Shown here piece by piece: positions 15,326 through 23,354 of a stretch of 33,290 bases of DNA. This stretch comes from Clostridiaceae bacterium (GTDB lineage Bacteria > Bacillota > Clostridia > Oscillospirales > Acutalibacteraceae). The DNA lies in the NCBI GenBank assembly GCA_021769555.1, contig JAETSR010000023.1, forward strand, positions 1 to 33,290, given 5' to 3'. Made by a program: the position numbers and the translations under genes. Below the pieces are notes generated by a model. That model ran no database searches. It was not told where the DNA came from and was given only the letters and a program-made list of their open reading frames with translations. Each line of letters starts with the position of its first letter. The stretch's first letter is position 1.

Positions 15326-17170
15326 ATGTACCCAAAAGAAATTGAAAAGATACTGCAGAAGGTCCAGAAGCCCGGACGCTATGTGGGCGGCGAAATTCAT
15401 TCTGTAATAAAAAACAAGGATGAAGTAGACGTTCGGTTTACGTTCTGTTTCCCAGATATCTACGAAATAGGCATGTCCCACCTTGGAATAAAAATACTTT
15501 ACGGAGCGTTCAATCAGGTGCCGTATTTCTGGTGCGAGCGGGTATTCGCGCCCTGGGTAGACATGGAGCAGCAGATGCTTGAGAAGAAAATACCCCTGTA
15601 TGCCCTTGAGAGCGGGGACCCTGTAAAGGACTTTGACTTTATAGGATTTACCTTACAGTATGAACTGAGCTATACAAACATACTCAATATGCTCAAGCTG
15701 GCAGGCATACCCCTGCGAAGCGAGGACCGCCATGACCTCTTTAACATCGTTGTGGCCGGCGGACCCTGCGCCTGTAACCCGGAGCCCTTGGCCGATTTTT
15801 TCGACCTGTTCTTTCTGGGCGACGGCGAGGAGGTAGATATAGAGGTAATGGAGCTCTACCGCCAGTGTAAGAAAGAAGGCGTGGGCAAGCATGAGTTTCT
15901 CGTGCGTGCCGCACAGATAGAGGGGGTCTACGTTCCGTCGCTGTACAATGTAGAGTATAACCCTGACGGCACCATAAAGAGCTATACGCCCAAAGAGGGC
16001 GCCCCCGCCAAAGTGTGTAAGCGCAATGTGAACAATATGGATGGGGCATACTTTCCCGAGGCCTTTCCTGTGCCGCTTATTGAGGTAATACATGACCGGG
16101 TTTCTGTGGAGGTGCTTCGCGGATGTATAAGGGGCTGCAGGTTCTGTCAAGCCGGATTCCTTTACAGGCCTTTCCGTGAAAAGAGCATTGAGACTATTGA
16201 CCGTCAGTGCAGGGCCCTATGCGCTTCAACAGGCTATGACGAAATATCCCTGTCTTCCCTCAGCACCAGCGACTACAGCTCTCTCAACGAACTGCTGGAC
16301 TGCCTCCACCGCTGGACGGAGAAGGCGAAGGTAAGCCTCTCCCTGCCGTCTCTTAGAGTTGACAATTTCTCTCCGGAACTGATGGAGCGGGTTAATTCCG
16401 TGCGCAAAAGCGGCCTGACCTTTGCTCCTGAGGCCGGGTCACAGCGTATGCGGGACGTTATTAATAAGAATGTCACAGAGGAGGAGCTTCTTCGCACGGT
16501 AAATGTGGCGTTCGCGGAGGGCTGGACCAGAATTAAGCTTTACTTTATGATTGGCCTGCCCACAGAGACCATTGACGATGTGCTTGCCATTTTGGAGCTG
16601 GGAAAAAAGGTTGTCGACGCGTTCTTTGCGAACAAGGAAAAGCCACGGGGCAAGCCCGTAGAGGTCTCGCTGAGTGCGGCGGCGTTCGTGCCCAAGCCGT
16701 TTACTCCATTCCAGTGGTTTGGGCAGGACAGTATGGAGCTTTTGCACGAAAAGCAGCATGAGCTGAAGGCCAATAACCGCTCGCGGCGTGTCAGCGTCAG
16801 CTATCATGGGGCCGAGACCAGTTTCCTTGAGGCGGTCTTCGCCCGGGGCGACCGTAGGCTCTGCGCTGTTTTGGAGAGAGCCATTGAACAGGGCTTCCAT
16901 TTTGACAGCTGGGATGAATGCTTTGACTTTGCCCGCTGGATGGAGCTTTTTGAGCTCTGCGGGCTGGACCCGGCATTCTATGCCAGCCGCGCCCGCGGCT
17001 TTGACGAGATTTTCCCCTGGGACCATCTCGATTACGGTGTGCGCAAGGAATTTTTAATTGAGGAATGCAAGCGCGCTTATGAGGGAAAGACAACGCCAAA
17101 CTGCCGGGAAAAATGTTCAAACTGCGGCGCTGCCTGCTATAAAGGGGGTATCTGTGTTGAAAACCGTTAG
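15326..17170 (+). CDS. Radical SAM protein of the TIGR03960 family, function unknown
   Basis: The protein has 614 residues when started at ATG 15326, which has an AAGGAAAAGGAA site and the family N-terminus IEKILQKVQKPGRYVGGE. The N-terminal third resembles a B12-binding-like Rossmann domain (PDIYEIGMSHLGIKILYG). The radical SAM core has CIRGCRFC (CxxxCxxC) and later FMIGLPTET. The C-terminus carries a further cysteine cluster, CREKCSNCGAACYKGGIC, that could bind metal. It overlaps the DUF2344 gene, its constant partner, by 14 bases; in some genomes the two are fused. The pair usually sits near rng/rplU/rpmA and is suspected to act in RNA or ribosome modification, but no reaction is established that I know of. 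Confidence 0.9.
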   Translation: MYPKEIEKILQKVQKPGRYVGGEIHSVIKNKDEVDVRFTFCFPDIYEIGMSHLGIKILYGAFNQVPYFWCERVFAPWVDMEQQMLEKKIPLYALESGDPVKDFDFIGFTLQYELSYTNILNMLKLAGIPLRSEDRHDLFNIVVAGGPCACNPEPLADFFDLFFLGDGEEVDIEVMELYRQCKKEGVGKHEFLVRAAQIEGVYVPSLYNVEYNPDGTIKSYTPKEGAPAKVCKRNVNNMDGAYFPEAFPVPLIEVIHDRVSVEVLRGCIRGCRFCQAGFLYRPFREKSIETIDRQCRALCASTGYDEISLSSLSTSDYSSLNELLDCLHRWTEKAKVSLSLPSLRVDNFSPELMERVNSVRKSGLTFAPEAGSQRMRDVINKNVTEEELLRTVNVAFAEGWTRIKLYFMIGLPTETIDDVLAILELGKKVVDAFFANKEKPRGKPVEVSLSAAAFVPKPFTPFQWFGQDSMELLHEKQHELKANNRSRRVSVSYHGAETSFLEAVFARGDRRLCAVLERAIEQGFHFDSWDECFDFARWMELFELCGLDPAFYASRARGFDEIFPWDHLDYGVRKEFLIEECKRAYEGKTTPNCREKCSNCGAACYKGGICVENR

Positions 17171-17807
17171 AGTATGGTTCAGCAAGACCGGAGCCGCGAA
17201 ATATATCTCACATTTAGACCTTACCCGGTGCATGGCGCGCGCATTGAAGCTTTCAAAGCTGCCGGTATGGTATACAGAGGGATTTAACCCTCATATATAC
17301 ATGACCTTCGCCATGCCTCTGTCTTTAGGCACAGAGGGGCTGAGGGAGTGTATGGATATACGGCTTACAGAGGGTATTGACCTGACTGAGGCCGCCAAAA
17401 AGCTTGCGGAGAATCTGCCAAAGGATATAGCCGTATTGGAAATTACAGAGCCTGTTCTGGGCTTTGACGCCACGGCATATGCGGAGTATGAACTGAGTAT
17501 TAACTCGGAAGAGCCACAGGTTTTGGCAGACAGCATAGACGACATATTATCACAAGACAGCATTATAGTGATGAAGCACACAAAAAAAGGGGAGAAGGAA
17601 TTTGATATCAAGCCCCACTTTACGCTCCTCGACAAACAAACCGGACCCGGATTATTGAGAGTAAAGCTCCGGGCCTCATGCAGTCAGGAGGGCAGCGTTA
17701 ATCCGGCACTGCTCCTGGAGGCTGTAAAACGGTACGAAAATGTCGAGCTCTATGCCGAAATTACCAGAATCCGGCTTCTTACAAAAGATTTTTCCGATAT
17801 GCGGTAA
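17157..17807 (+). CDS. DUF2344 (TIGR03936) partner of the radical SAM protein
   Basis: The family N-terminus KTVRVWFSKTGAAKYISHLD places the start at TTG 17157, or GTG one codon earlier, with AAAGGGGG 5-8 bases upstream. A longer frame from 17058 lies within the radical SAM gene and lacks family support. The protein has 216 residues and no membrane segment. The segment LPVWYTEGFNPHIYMTFAMPLSLGTEG is characteristic. DUF2344 proteins are always found next to, or fused with, TIGR03960 radical SAM enzymes, so it is probably a subunit or substrate-presenting factor. The actual role is unknown. No terminator is seen between it and the rplS promoter. Confidence 0.87.
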   Translation: MKTVRVWFSKTGAAKYISHLDLTRCMARALKLSKLPVWYTEGFNPHIYMTFAMPLSLGTEGLRECMDIRLTEGIDLTEAAKKLAENLPKDIAVLEITEPVLGFDATAYAEYELSINSEEPQVLADSIDDILSQDSIIVMKHTKKGEKEFDIKPHFTLLDKQTGPGLLRVKLRASCSQEGSVNPALLLEAVKRYENVELYAEITRIRLLTKDFSDMR

Positions 17808-17815
17808 AAAAAGCC

Positions 17816-17844
17816 TTGCCTTTCTCTACAAGTTGTGGTATAAT
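17816..17844 (+). promoter_or_regulatory. Strong sigma-A promoter of rplS (extended -10)
   Basis: TTGCCT (17816-17821), 17 bases, TATAAT (17839-17844), with TG one base before the -10 element. It would start transcription near 17851 and leave a leader of about 138 bases before rplS. Confidence 0.8.
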
Positions 17845-17850
17845 ATTTAG

Positions 17851-17980
17851 GCATTTGAGGTTCCGCGGGTTTTCTCTTTGTAGCTTGCCCGTGGGGTTCA
17901 TGGCGCGGTTTTCGCGCGGGAAGCGGACAGTCCGCTGCCGGTACGCCGGCATGAATGTCTGAAATAAAATTTTTGGAGGA
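17851..17980 (+). ncRNA. Structured 5' leader of rplS, possible L19 leader
   Basis: Between the promoter and the ribosome site the leader can form three hairpins. One pairs CCGCGGG (17863-17869) with CCCGTGG (17888-17894). One pairs GCGCG (17903-17907) with CGCGC (17913-17917). The last two inverted repeats, AGCGG/CCGCT and GCCGG/CCGGC, lie at about 17922-17950. Autoregulatory L19 leaders are known upstream of rplS in Firmicutes. I infer the same role from position and structure and have not matched the consensus. GGAGGAA at 17975-17981 is the rplS ribosome site. Confidence 0.42.
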
Positions 17981-17988
17981 ATATTCAA

Positions 17989-18333
17989 ATGGATGCAATC
18001 AAACTGATTTCTCAGGACTCCCTTAAGGAGGAGACCCCAAAGTTCAACATCGGCGATACCGTCAGGATTGACGTGAACATCCGCGAGGGCGAGCGTGAAA
18101 GGATTCAGCAGTTCGAGGGTACCGTTATCGCCCGCAAGGGCAGCGGGATAAGCGAGACCTTTACCGTCCGCCGCGTTTCCTACGGCGTGGGTGTGGAGAG
18201 GGTTTTCCCCCTGCATTCTCCCAATGTGAAGGCTGTTCGTGTGGTGCGCCAGGGCCGTGTGCGCCGGGCAAAGCTTTATTACCTGCGCGACAGGGTGGGC
18301 AAGGCCGCCAAGGTCAAGGAGCAGCTCAAGTAA
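17989..18333 (+). CDS. rplS: 50S ribosomal protein L19
   Basis: L19 sits at the 30S-50S interface of the ribosome. The protein has 114 residues, the standard length, with the typical core [20 protein letters not shown], then [12 protein letters not shown], and the conserved C-terminal [19 protein letters not shown] site lies eight bases before the ATG. The gene has its own strong promoter and leader and is followed by a terminator-like hairpin, so it forms a regulated unit ahead of lepB-rbgA-rnhB. The nearby ribosome-assembly GTPase RbgA acts on the same subunit. In Bacillus rplS and rbgA (ylqF) are also neighbours. Confidence 0.98.
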   Translation: MDAIKLISQDSLKEETPKFNIGDTVRIDVNIREGERERIQQFEGTVIARKGSGISETFTVRRVSYGVGVERVFPLHSPNVKAVRVVRQGRVRRAKLYYLRDRVGKAAKVKEQLK

Positions 18334-18352
18334 AATCCAGAAGCTATGGGAG

Positions 18353-18376
18353 AAGGGACGTTTCGTCCCTTTTTCT
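18353..18376 (+). terminator. Rho-independent terminator or attenuator after rplS
   Basis: AAGGGACG (18353-18360), loop TTT, CGTCCCTT (18364-18371), then a T-rich run. The 8-base stem may end most rplS transcripts and let some continue into lepB. Confidence 0.72.
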
Positions 18377-18420
18377 GTCTTTGTTTTTATACTGCATAGG
18401 CCAATTGGGAGGAACCTATT

Positions 18421-18978
18421 ATGGAAGAAAAAGATAAGCAGCCCCTGCGCGCCGGCGTTTTGGAATGGATTGAGACTATCGTTGCGGCATTTGCAATAGT
18501 AACGGTAGTGTTCACCTTTGCAGCCCGTGTTATAACCGTAGACGGCGGCTCAATGGAGCCAAACTATTACGACGGCAACCGCGTGCTGATAACCTCGCTT
18601 GCGGGCGAGGCGAAGCGGGGCGACGTTGTAGTTATTACCAACGCGCTGGACGAGACACTGATTAAGCGGGTCGTTGCCACAGAGGGACAGGTGGTGGATT
18701 TTGACAACGAGCTGGGAGAGCTTATTGTAGACGGCACTGTTGTCCCGGGCGATGTATATGGGACAGAAAACGGGATTACCTTTGCGGCTGAGAACAGGGA
18801 GGACATTTTAGATTTTCCGCAGACAGTACCGGCGGGGTGCGTTTTCGTGCTTGGCGATAACCGCGACGATTCCAGCGACAGCCGTATCCGTTCTGTCGGC
18901 ATGATAGACCGCCGGAATATTATGGGGCGCGCGGTCTTCAACCTGTATCCGCTGTCGAAGATTGGGCCTGTAGGGTGA
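18421..18978 (+). CDS. lepB: Type I signal peptidase
   Basis: This enzyme cuts signal peptides from exported proteins at the outer face of the membrane. An N-terminal transmembrane helix (about 18-38) is followed by the catalytic Ser44 in GGSMEPNYYDG, the general base Lys82 in LIKRVVATEG, and the conserved GDNRDDSSDSR box. At 185 residues it is a typical short Gram-positive signal peptidase with one membrane anchor. A GGGAGGAA ribosome site lies eight or nine bases before the ATG. The Ser/Lys dyad rules out the sporulation-type SipW class, which uses His. rbgA follows at once. Confidence 0.95.
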   Translation: MEEKDKQPLRAGVLEWIETIVAAFAIVTVVFTFAARVITVDGGSMEPNYYDGNRVLITSLAGEAKRGDVVVITNALDETLIKRVVATEGQVVDFDNELGELIVDGTVVPGDVYGTENGITFAAENREDILDFPQTVPAGCVFVLGDNRDDSSDSRIRSVGMIDRRNIMGRAVFNLYPLSKIGPVG

Positions 18979-18983
18979 ACTGT

Positions 18984-19868
18984 ATGGAGCAGGAAAACAA
19001 CAGCATTATACAGCGCGTCCAGTGGTTTCCCGGACATATGGCGAGGACCAGGCGTAAGATTACCGAGGACCTGAAGCTTGTGGATATCGTCATGGAGCTT
19101 CTGGACGCCCGTATCCCTGCCAGCAGCTCTAATCCTGTGCTGCGTGATATTATCCGAAATAAGCCGCGGGTCGTGGTGCTGAATAAGAGTGATTTGGCCG
19201 ACCCTAAGCAGACGGGACTTTGGGCGGCAAAATACAAGGAGCAGGGGCTCAGGGCTGTCAAGGTGGAGAGTAAAACCGGCAAAGGGCTTCCGGCTCTGTA
19301 TCAGGCAATACGCGACGAGCTGAGGGAGCAGATTGCAGGCTGGGAACGCAAGGGCATGACCGGGCGGCCCATCCGTGTTATGGTGCTGGGCATACCCAAT
19401 GTTGGGAAATCCTCTATAATTAACCGTATGCTGGCCGGCGGCGGCGCTGGCAAGGCTGAGGTGCGGGACAAGCCTGGCGTAACAAGACAGAACAGGTGGT
19501 TCACAGTTGGCAAGGGCTTCGAGCTGCTTGATACCCCGGGTGTGCTTTGGCCAAAGTTTGAAGACCCTATAGTGGGGGAGCGCCTGGCCTTTACAGGCGC
19601 AGTGAAAGACGAGATTCTGGACATTGAAGGGCTTGCGTGCAGGCTTTTAGAGGTATTGGCGGAGCTCTACCCTAAAGCCCTGGAGCTTCGCTATAAACTT
19701 GAGCTTCCCGGCGGACCGATGGCAGGGCATGAGCTCCTGGAGCTGGTGGGCCGCAAAAGGGGAATGCTTGTCTCGGGCGGCGAGGTTGATACCGAGCGGG
19801 CGGCGGTCACAGTACTGGACGAGTTCCGAGGCGGTAAGCTTGGGGCAATTTCCCTGGAGTGGCCGTAA
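18984..19868 (+). CDS. rbgA: 50S ribosome-assembly GTPase RbgA (YlqF)
   Basis: RbgA is a circularly permuted GTPase needed for late 50S assembly. The N-terminal WFPGHMARTRR is its signature. The G motifs come in permuted order: G4 NKSD, G1 GIPNVGKSS, then G3 DTPG. A C-terminal RNA-binding domain follows. I choose ATG 18984 (294 residues) because AGGG lies eight bases upstream. A GTG at 18975, overlapping the lepB stop, would add three residues and has no ribosome site. The stop overlaps the rnhB start as TAATG. Confidence 0.94.
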   Translation: MEQENNSIIQRVQWFPGHMARTRRKITEDLKLVDIVMELLDARIPASSSNPVLRDIIRNKPRVVVLNKSDLADPKQTGLWAAKYKEQGLRAVKVESKTGKGLPALYQAIRDELREQIAGWERKGMTGRPIRVMVLGIPNVGKSSIINRMLAGGGAGKAEVRDKPGVTRQNRWFTVGKGFELLDTPGVLWPKFEDPIVGERLAFTGAVKDEILDIEGLACRLLEVLAELYPKALELRYKLELPGGPMAGHELLELVGRKRGMLVSGGEVDTERAAVTVLDEFRGGKLGAISLEWP

Positions 19869-20470
19869 TGGACTGGTTTATACACCAGCGGCAGGCTGAA
19901 GAACAGGGATTTCTCAGGGTCTGCGGCATAGATGAAGCGGGCCGCGGACCTTTGGCCGGGCCGGTCTGTGCTGCGGCAGTGATTCTTCCTATGGGATGTG
20001 AGATAGCCGGGCTTGACGACTCGAAAAAGCTCAGTGAATTGAAACGGGAAAAGCTTTTCGATATCGTCAGGGAAAAAGCGGCGTCCTACGGTATTGGCTG
20101 GGCAAGCGAGCAAGAGATAGATAAGTGCAATATCCTCCAGGCTGCGTTTTTAGCTATGCGCCGTGCAGTTGAAGCAATGCCGGTTCCTGCCGACTATGCT
20201 CTTGTGGACGGAAACCGTATGCCGCCCCTTTTGATTCCTGGCGAAGCCATAGTTAAAGGCGACGGCAGGTGCGCCTGTATTGCAGCGGCGTCTATTCTGG
20301 CAAAGGTTAGCCGTGACCGTCTGCTCCGCGAGCTGGACCAGCAGTACCCGGAATACGGCTTTGCCAAGCACAAGGGGTATGGTACTAAGGCCCATTATGA
20401 CGCCATCAAAAAATACGGCATACTGCCTGTTCATAGAAAGACATTTCTGAAAAATCTGCATGAAAAATAG
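19868..20470 (+). CDS. rnhB: Ribonuclease HII
   Basis: RNase HII nicks DNA at embedded ribonucleotides and degrades RNA-DNA hybrids. The active site is visible as Asp22 and Glu23 in GIDEAGRGPLAGP, with further acidic residues in LVDGN and the SRD segment. The DDSKKLS and YGFAKHKGYGT motifs are typical. The ATG at 19868 overlaps the rbgA stop (TAATG) and has CTGGAG eight bases upstream; a GTG at 19859 would add three residues. Its 200 residues are normal. The rbgA-rnhB-yraN order is common in Firmicutes. Confidence 0.95.
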   Translation: MDWFIHQRQAEEQGFLRVCGIDEAGRGPLAGPVCAAAVILPMGCEIAGLDDSKKLSELKREKLFDIVREKAASYGIGWASEQEIDKCNILQAAFLAMRRAVEAMPVPADYALVDGNRMPPLLIPGEAIVKGDGRCACIAAASILAKVSRDRLLRELDQQYPEYGFAKHKGYGTKAHYDAIKKYGILPVHRKTFLKNLHEK

Positions 20471-20488
20471 GGGGAGCATGGCTAAAGC

Positions 20489-20842
20489 ATGGCATTAGAC
20501 TCAGGCCGCGCCGGTGAAGATTACGCTTCGGAATGGCTGAAAGAGCACGGATACCGTATTTTAGAGCGGAACTATCATTCCAGGTTCGGTGAAATTGACA
20601 TTATCGCGGAGGATTCTCAGTATATTGTATTTGTGGAAGTAAAGACCCGGAAAGAAGGCTCGATGGTCTCTCCTGTGGAGGCTGTTACAAAAAGCAAGCA
20701 GAAAAAGCTCATTTTGACGGCACAGATGTTCCTGATGAAAAGGCCGTCTGCTTTACAGCCGCGATTTGACATTGCCGCCGTTACAACGCTCCATGGAGAG
20801 CTTATGGGCCTGCAATACTTCACTAATGCCTTTGGGTGCTGA
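20489..20842 (+). CDS. yraN: UPF0102 nuclease-fold protein YraN
   Basis: The protein has 117 residues with the family pattern GRAGEDYASEWL, then GEIDIIAED, FVEVKTR and SPVEAVTKSKQKKL. The Glu, Asp and ExK residues form a restriction-endonuclease-like (PD-(D/E)xK) active site, as in Holliday-junction resolvases. The biological role is not settled. A GGGGGAG site lies about 12 bases before the ATG. It directly follows rnhB, as in many genomes, which hints at a role in nucleic-acid repair. The dipeptidase start lies 14 bases after its stop. Confidence 0.93.
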   Translation: MALDSGRAGEDYASEWLKEHGYRILERNYHSRFGEIDIIAEDSQYIVFVEVKTRKEGSMVSPVEAVTKSKQKKLILTAQMFLMKRPSALQPRFDIAAVTTLHGELMGLQYFTNAFGC

Positions 20843-20855
20843 GAGGATGATTTTT

Positions 20856-21791
20856 GTGCGCTATTTTGACCTGCATTGCGATACGATGACCGAATGCTAT
20901 GTCCGTGACAAGCACATAGGGGAAAACGACCTTCATATAGACTGTAAGCGTGCCGCTGTGTTCGATACTTATGTACAGTGCTACGCTGTATGGCTGCCGG
21001 ATAATCTGCATGGCAGCGAAGCGTTCCAGCGCTTTTGCCAGGTTGCAGAGCGCTTTACTGCTGAAATCCATAGTTGTGTTCAAAGCATGAGCCAGTGCCA
21101 AACCCCGGGCAGCCTTGAGCTTAATGCCGGACAGCACTGTGCGGTACTGACCGTTGAAAATGCCTCGGCTCTGGGAGGAAAGCTGGAAAATGTCGCTGAG
21201 TTTGCACGACGCGGTGTAAAGCTGTGCAGCTTGACATGGAACGGCAAAAATGAACTTGGAAGAGGGGTCCGCGCCCCAGGGACTGGCGGCATAACCCCCT
21301 TCGGACGTCAGGTGGTTGAAGCTCTTGAACTCAATTCCATTACAGTAGACGTCTCCCACGCCAGCCCTGAGCTGTTTTACGATATAGCTTCCATGGCAAA
21401 AAAACCTATTGCCGCAACCCATTCCAACTCAAAACGCATATGCCGCAGCGCAAGAAATTTAACCGACGAGCAATTTCATGTAATATGCGCGTCCGGCGGC
21501 CTGGTAGGGCTCAATCTTTATAAAGGCTTTTTGAACGACGATGCTGATAAGGCCAATATGGACGACGTCCTCCGCCATGCCGAGCACTTCCTGTCTCTTG
21601 GCGGCGAGGACGTGCTTGCCATCGGGGCGGACTGGGACGGCGGAGCAAAGGAAGATTTCGCCGCGTCCGGAATTGAGGATATACCCGAGCTTATTGAGCT
21701 GTTCCTGAGACACAACTACTCAGAGGCTCTGACAGATAAAATATTCTTTAAAAATGCCGCTGATTTTTTCAAAAGAGAAAATTTGCTTTGA
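20856..21791 (+). CDS. Membrane-dipeptidase family zinc hydrolase (peptidase M19)
   Basis: The enzyme belongs to the renal dipeptidase family, which cleaves dipeptides including those with a D-residue at the C-terminus. Metal ligands are visible as His7 and Asp9 in FDLHCDT, Glu in VLTVENAS, His in DVSHAS, and His in ATHSNSK; IGADWDG is also conserved. I choose GTG 20856 (311 residues), with AGAGG nine bases upstream. The ATG at 20847 has no proper site and a start at 20766 lies inside yraN. No signal peptide is seen, so it should be cytoplasmic. The thrC promoter overlaps its stop. The substrate is unknown. Confidence 0.88.
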   Translation: MRYFDLHCDTMTECYVRDKHIGENDLHIDCKRAAVFDTYVQCYAVWLPDNLHGSEAFQRFCQVAERFTAEIHSCVQSMSQCQTPGSLELNAGQHCAVLTVENASALGGKLENVAEFARRGVKLCSLTWNGKNELGRGVRAPGTGGITPFGRQVVEALELNSITVDVSHASPELFYDIASMAKKPIAATHSNSKRICRSARNLTDEQFHVICASGGLVGLNLYKGFLNDDADKANMDDVLRHAEHFLSLGGEDVLAIGADWDGGAKEDFAASGIEDIPELIELFLRHNYSEALTDKIFFKNAADFFKRENLL

Positions 21792-21816
21792 CATTCTGAG
21801 AGATTTGCGCTATATT
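21788..21816 (+). promoter_or_regulatory. Consensus sigma-A promoter for thrC
   Basis: TTGACA (21788-21793), 17 bases, TATATT (21811-21816). The -35 element contains the stop codon of the dipeptidase gene. The leader is only about 25 bases, so no riboswitch or attenuator fits before thrC. Confidence 0.85.
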
Positions 21817-21849
21817 ATATTAGTCAAATAAAGTGATAGGGTGATACAG

Positions 21850-23352
21850 ATGCAGTACAAGAGCACAAGAAATTCCGGGCTCCGGCTGGAGGCCTCACAG
21901 GTGATTGCCCAAGGCATTTCCTCTGAGGGAGGGCTGTTTGTCCCTGAAAGGCTGCCTGATATCCGGGGAGAGCTTTCCGAAATGGCAGGGCTTGGATATA
22001 AAGAGCTTGCGTCAAAAATATTCAAGCTGTTCCTTACTGATTTTACCGATGAGCAGATAAGCTATTGCGTTGAAAATGCCTATGCCTCTGAGAAGTTCGG
22101 CGGCGAGCCTGTAAAGCTGATTAGCTTGCCGGAGGCTGCCGGCAATATGCACCTTTTGGAGCTGTGGCACGGTCCGACCTGCGCATTCAAGGATATGGCT
22201 TTACAGATACTTCCGTACTTTTTAACGGTCTCCCTTGCAAAGTCCGCGCCAGGCAGAGAGGCGGTCATTTTGGTCGCCACCTCCGGGGACACCGGCAAGG
22301 CTGCTCTTGAGGGTTTCCGTGATGTGCCGGGCACGCGGGTCATAGTCTTTTATCCTCAGGACGGCGTGAGCCCTGTGCAGAAGCGCCAGATGGCGACTCA
22401 GGAGGGACGGAACGTTAATGTGTGCGCTATTGAGGGTAATTTTGACGACGCCCAGACTGCTGTTAAGAAGATATTTACCGACATAAAGATAAAATATGCT
22501 TTATCGGAGCATGATTTTATCTTTTCCAGCGCCAACTCAATCAACTGGGGCCGCCTGCTCCCACAGATAGTTTATTATTTCTACGCCTATTTCCAGCTCT
22601 GTAAAGGGGGAAAGCTTGCCGTCGGTGAGCCAATGAACGCTGCCGTGCCAACAGGAAATTTTGGAAATATCCTGGCAGCGTATTACGCCCGGGAGATGGG
22701 GCTGCCTATCAAGAAATTTATCTGCGCCTCCAATTCCAATAAGGTGCTGACCGATTTCATAAATACCGGCGTATATGACCGCCGCCGGGAGTTCTATACC
22801 ACCTCCTCGCCGTCTATGGATATACTGATTTCCAGCAATCTTGAGCGTCTGCTGTACGCTCTCTCCGGGGAGGACAGCGGAGTTCTCTCCGGCTGGATGG
22901 AGCAGCTTTCAGCACAGGGGCATTACGATGTTGGCAGCGGCCTGCACTCGAAGATACAAGAGCTCTTCTTTGGAGGCTGCTGTGACGACTCTGCAACGGC
23001 GCATGCGATTGCCAGAGTGTGGAATAATGACAGCTATCTTTTGGATACCCACACTGCGGTGGCACTTGATGTCTATCGTCAGTATATCGAGTCCACAGGC
23101 GACATTTCTACCCCTACGGTCATCGCGTCAACAGCCAGTCCGTATAAATTTGTCGGCAGCGTACTCGGGGCCCTTGAGCCTCCGTGCGGCAGCGATGAGT
23201 ATGAAAACATCTCCCGGCTTGAGGCTCTGACAGGTACTCAGGCTCCCGTCCAGCTGAAAACCCTGCGGGACAAGCCGGTGCGTTTCAGTACAGTTATAGA
23301 AAGCTCTCAGGCCGCCGGCTATGTCCTCAAAACCTTGGGGATTGGTGAATAG
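21850..23352 (+). CDS. thrC: Threonine synthase
   Basis: This is a PLP enzyme that makes threonine from O-phospho-homoserine. The N-terminus YKSTRNSGLRLEASQVIAQG followed by SEGGLFVPE is typical of the longer threonine synthase class. The PLP lysine is Lys114 in CAFKDMALQ, and the phosphate-binding ATSGDTGKAA loop follows. The protein has 500 residues from ATG 21850, which has an AGGGTGA site; a GTG at 21841 would add three. It is driven by a near-consensus promoter, and the metallophosphoesterase gene begins two bases after its stop. No other threonine-pathway gene is nearby. Confidence 0.95.
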   Translation: MQYKSTRNSGLRLEASQVIAQGISSEGGLFVPERLPDIRGELSEMAGLGYKELASKIFKLFLTDFTDEQISYCVENAYASEKFGGEPVKLISLPEAAGNMHLLELWHGPTCAFKDMALQILPYFLTVSLAKSAPGREAVILVATSGDTGKAALEGFRDVPGTRVIVFYPQDGVSPVQKRQMATQEGRNVNVCAIEGNFDDAQTAVKKIFTDIKIKYALSEHDFIFSSANSINWGRLLPQIVYYFYAYFQLCKGGKLAVGEPMNAAVPTGNFGNILAAYYAREMGLPIKKFICASNSNKVLTDFINTGVYDRRREFYTTSSPSMDILISSNLERLLYALSGEDSGVLSGWMEQLSAQGHYDVGSGLHSKIQELFFGGCCDDSATAHAIARVWNNDSYLLDTHTAVALDVYRQYIESTGDISTPTVIASTASPYKFVGSVLGALEPPCGSDEYENISRLEALTGTQAPVQLKTLRDKPVRFSTVIESSQAAGYVLKTLGIGE

Positions 23353-23354
23353 GA

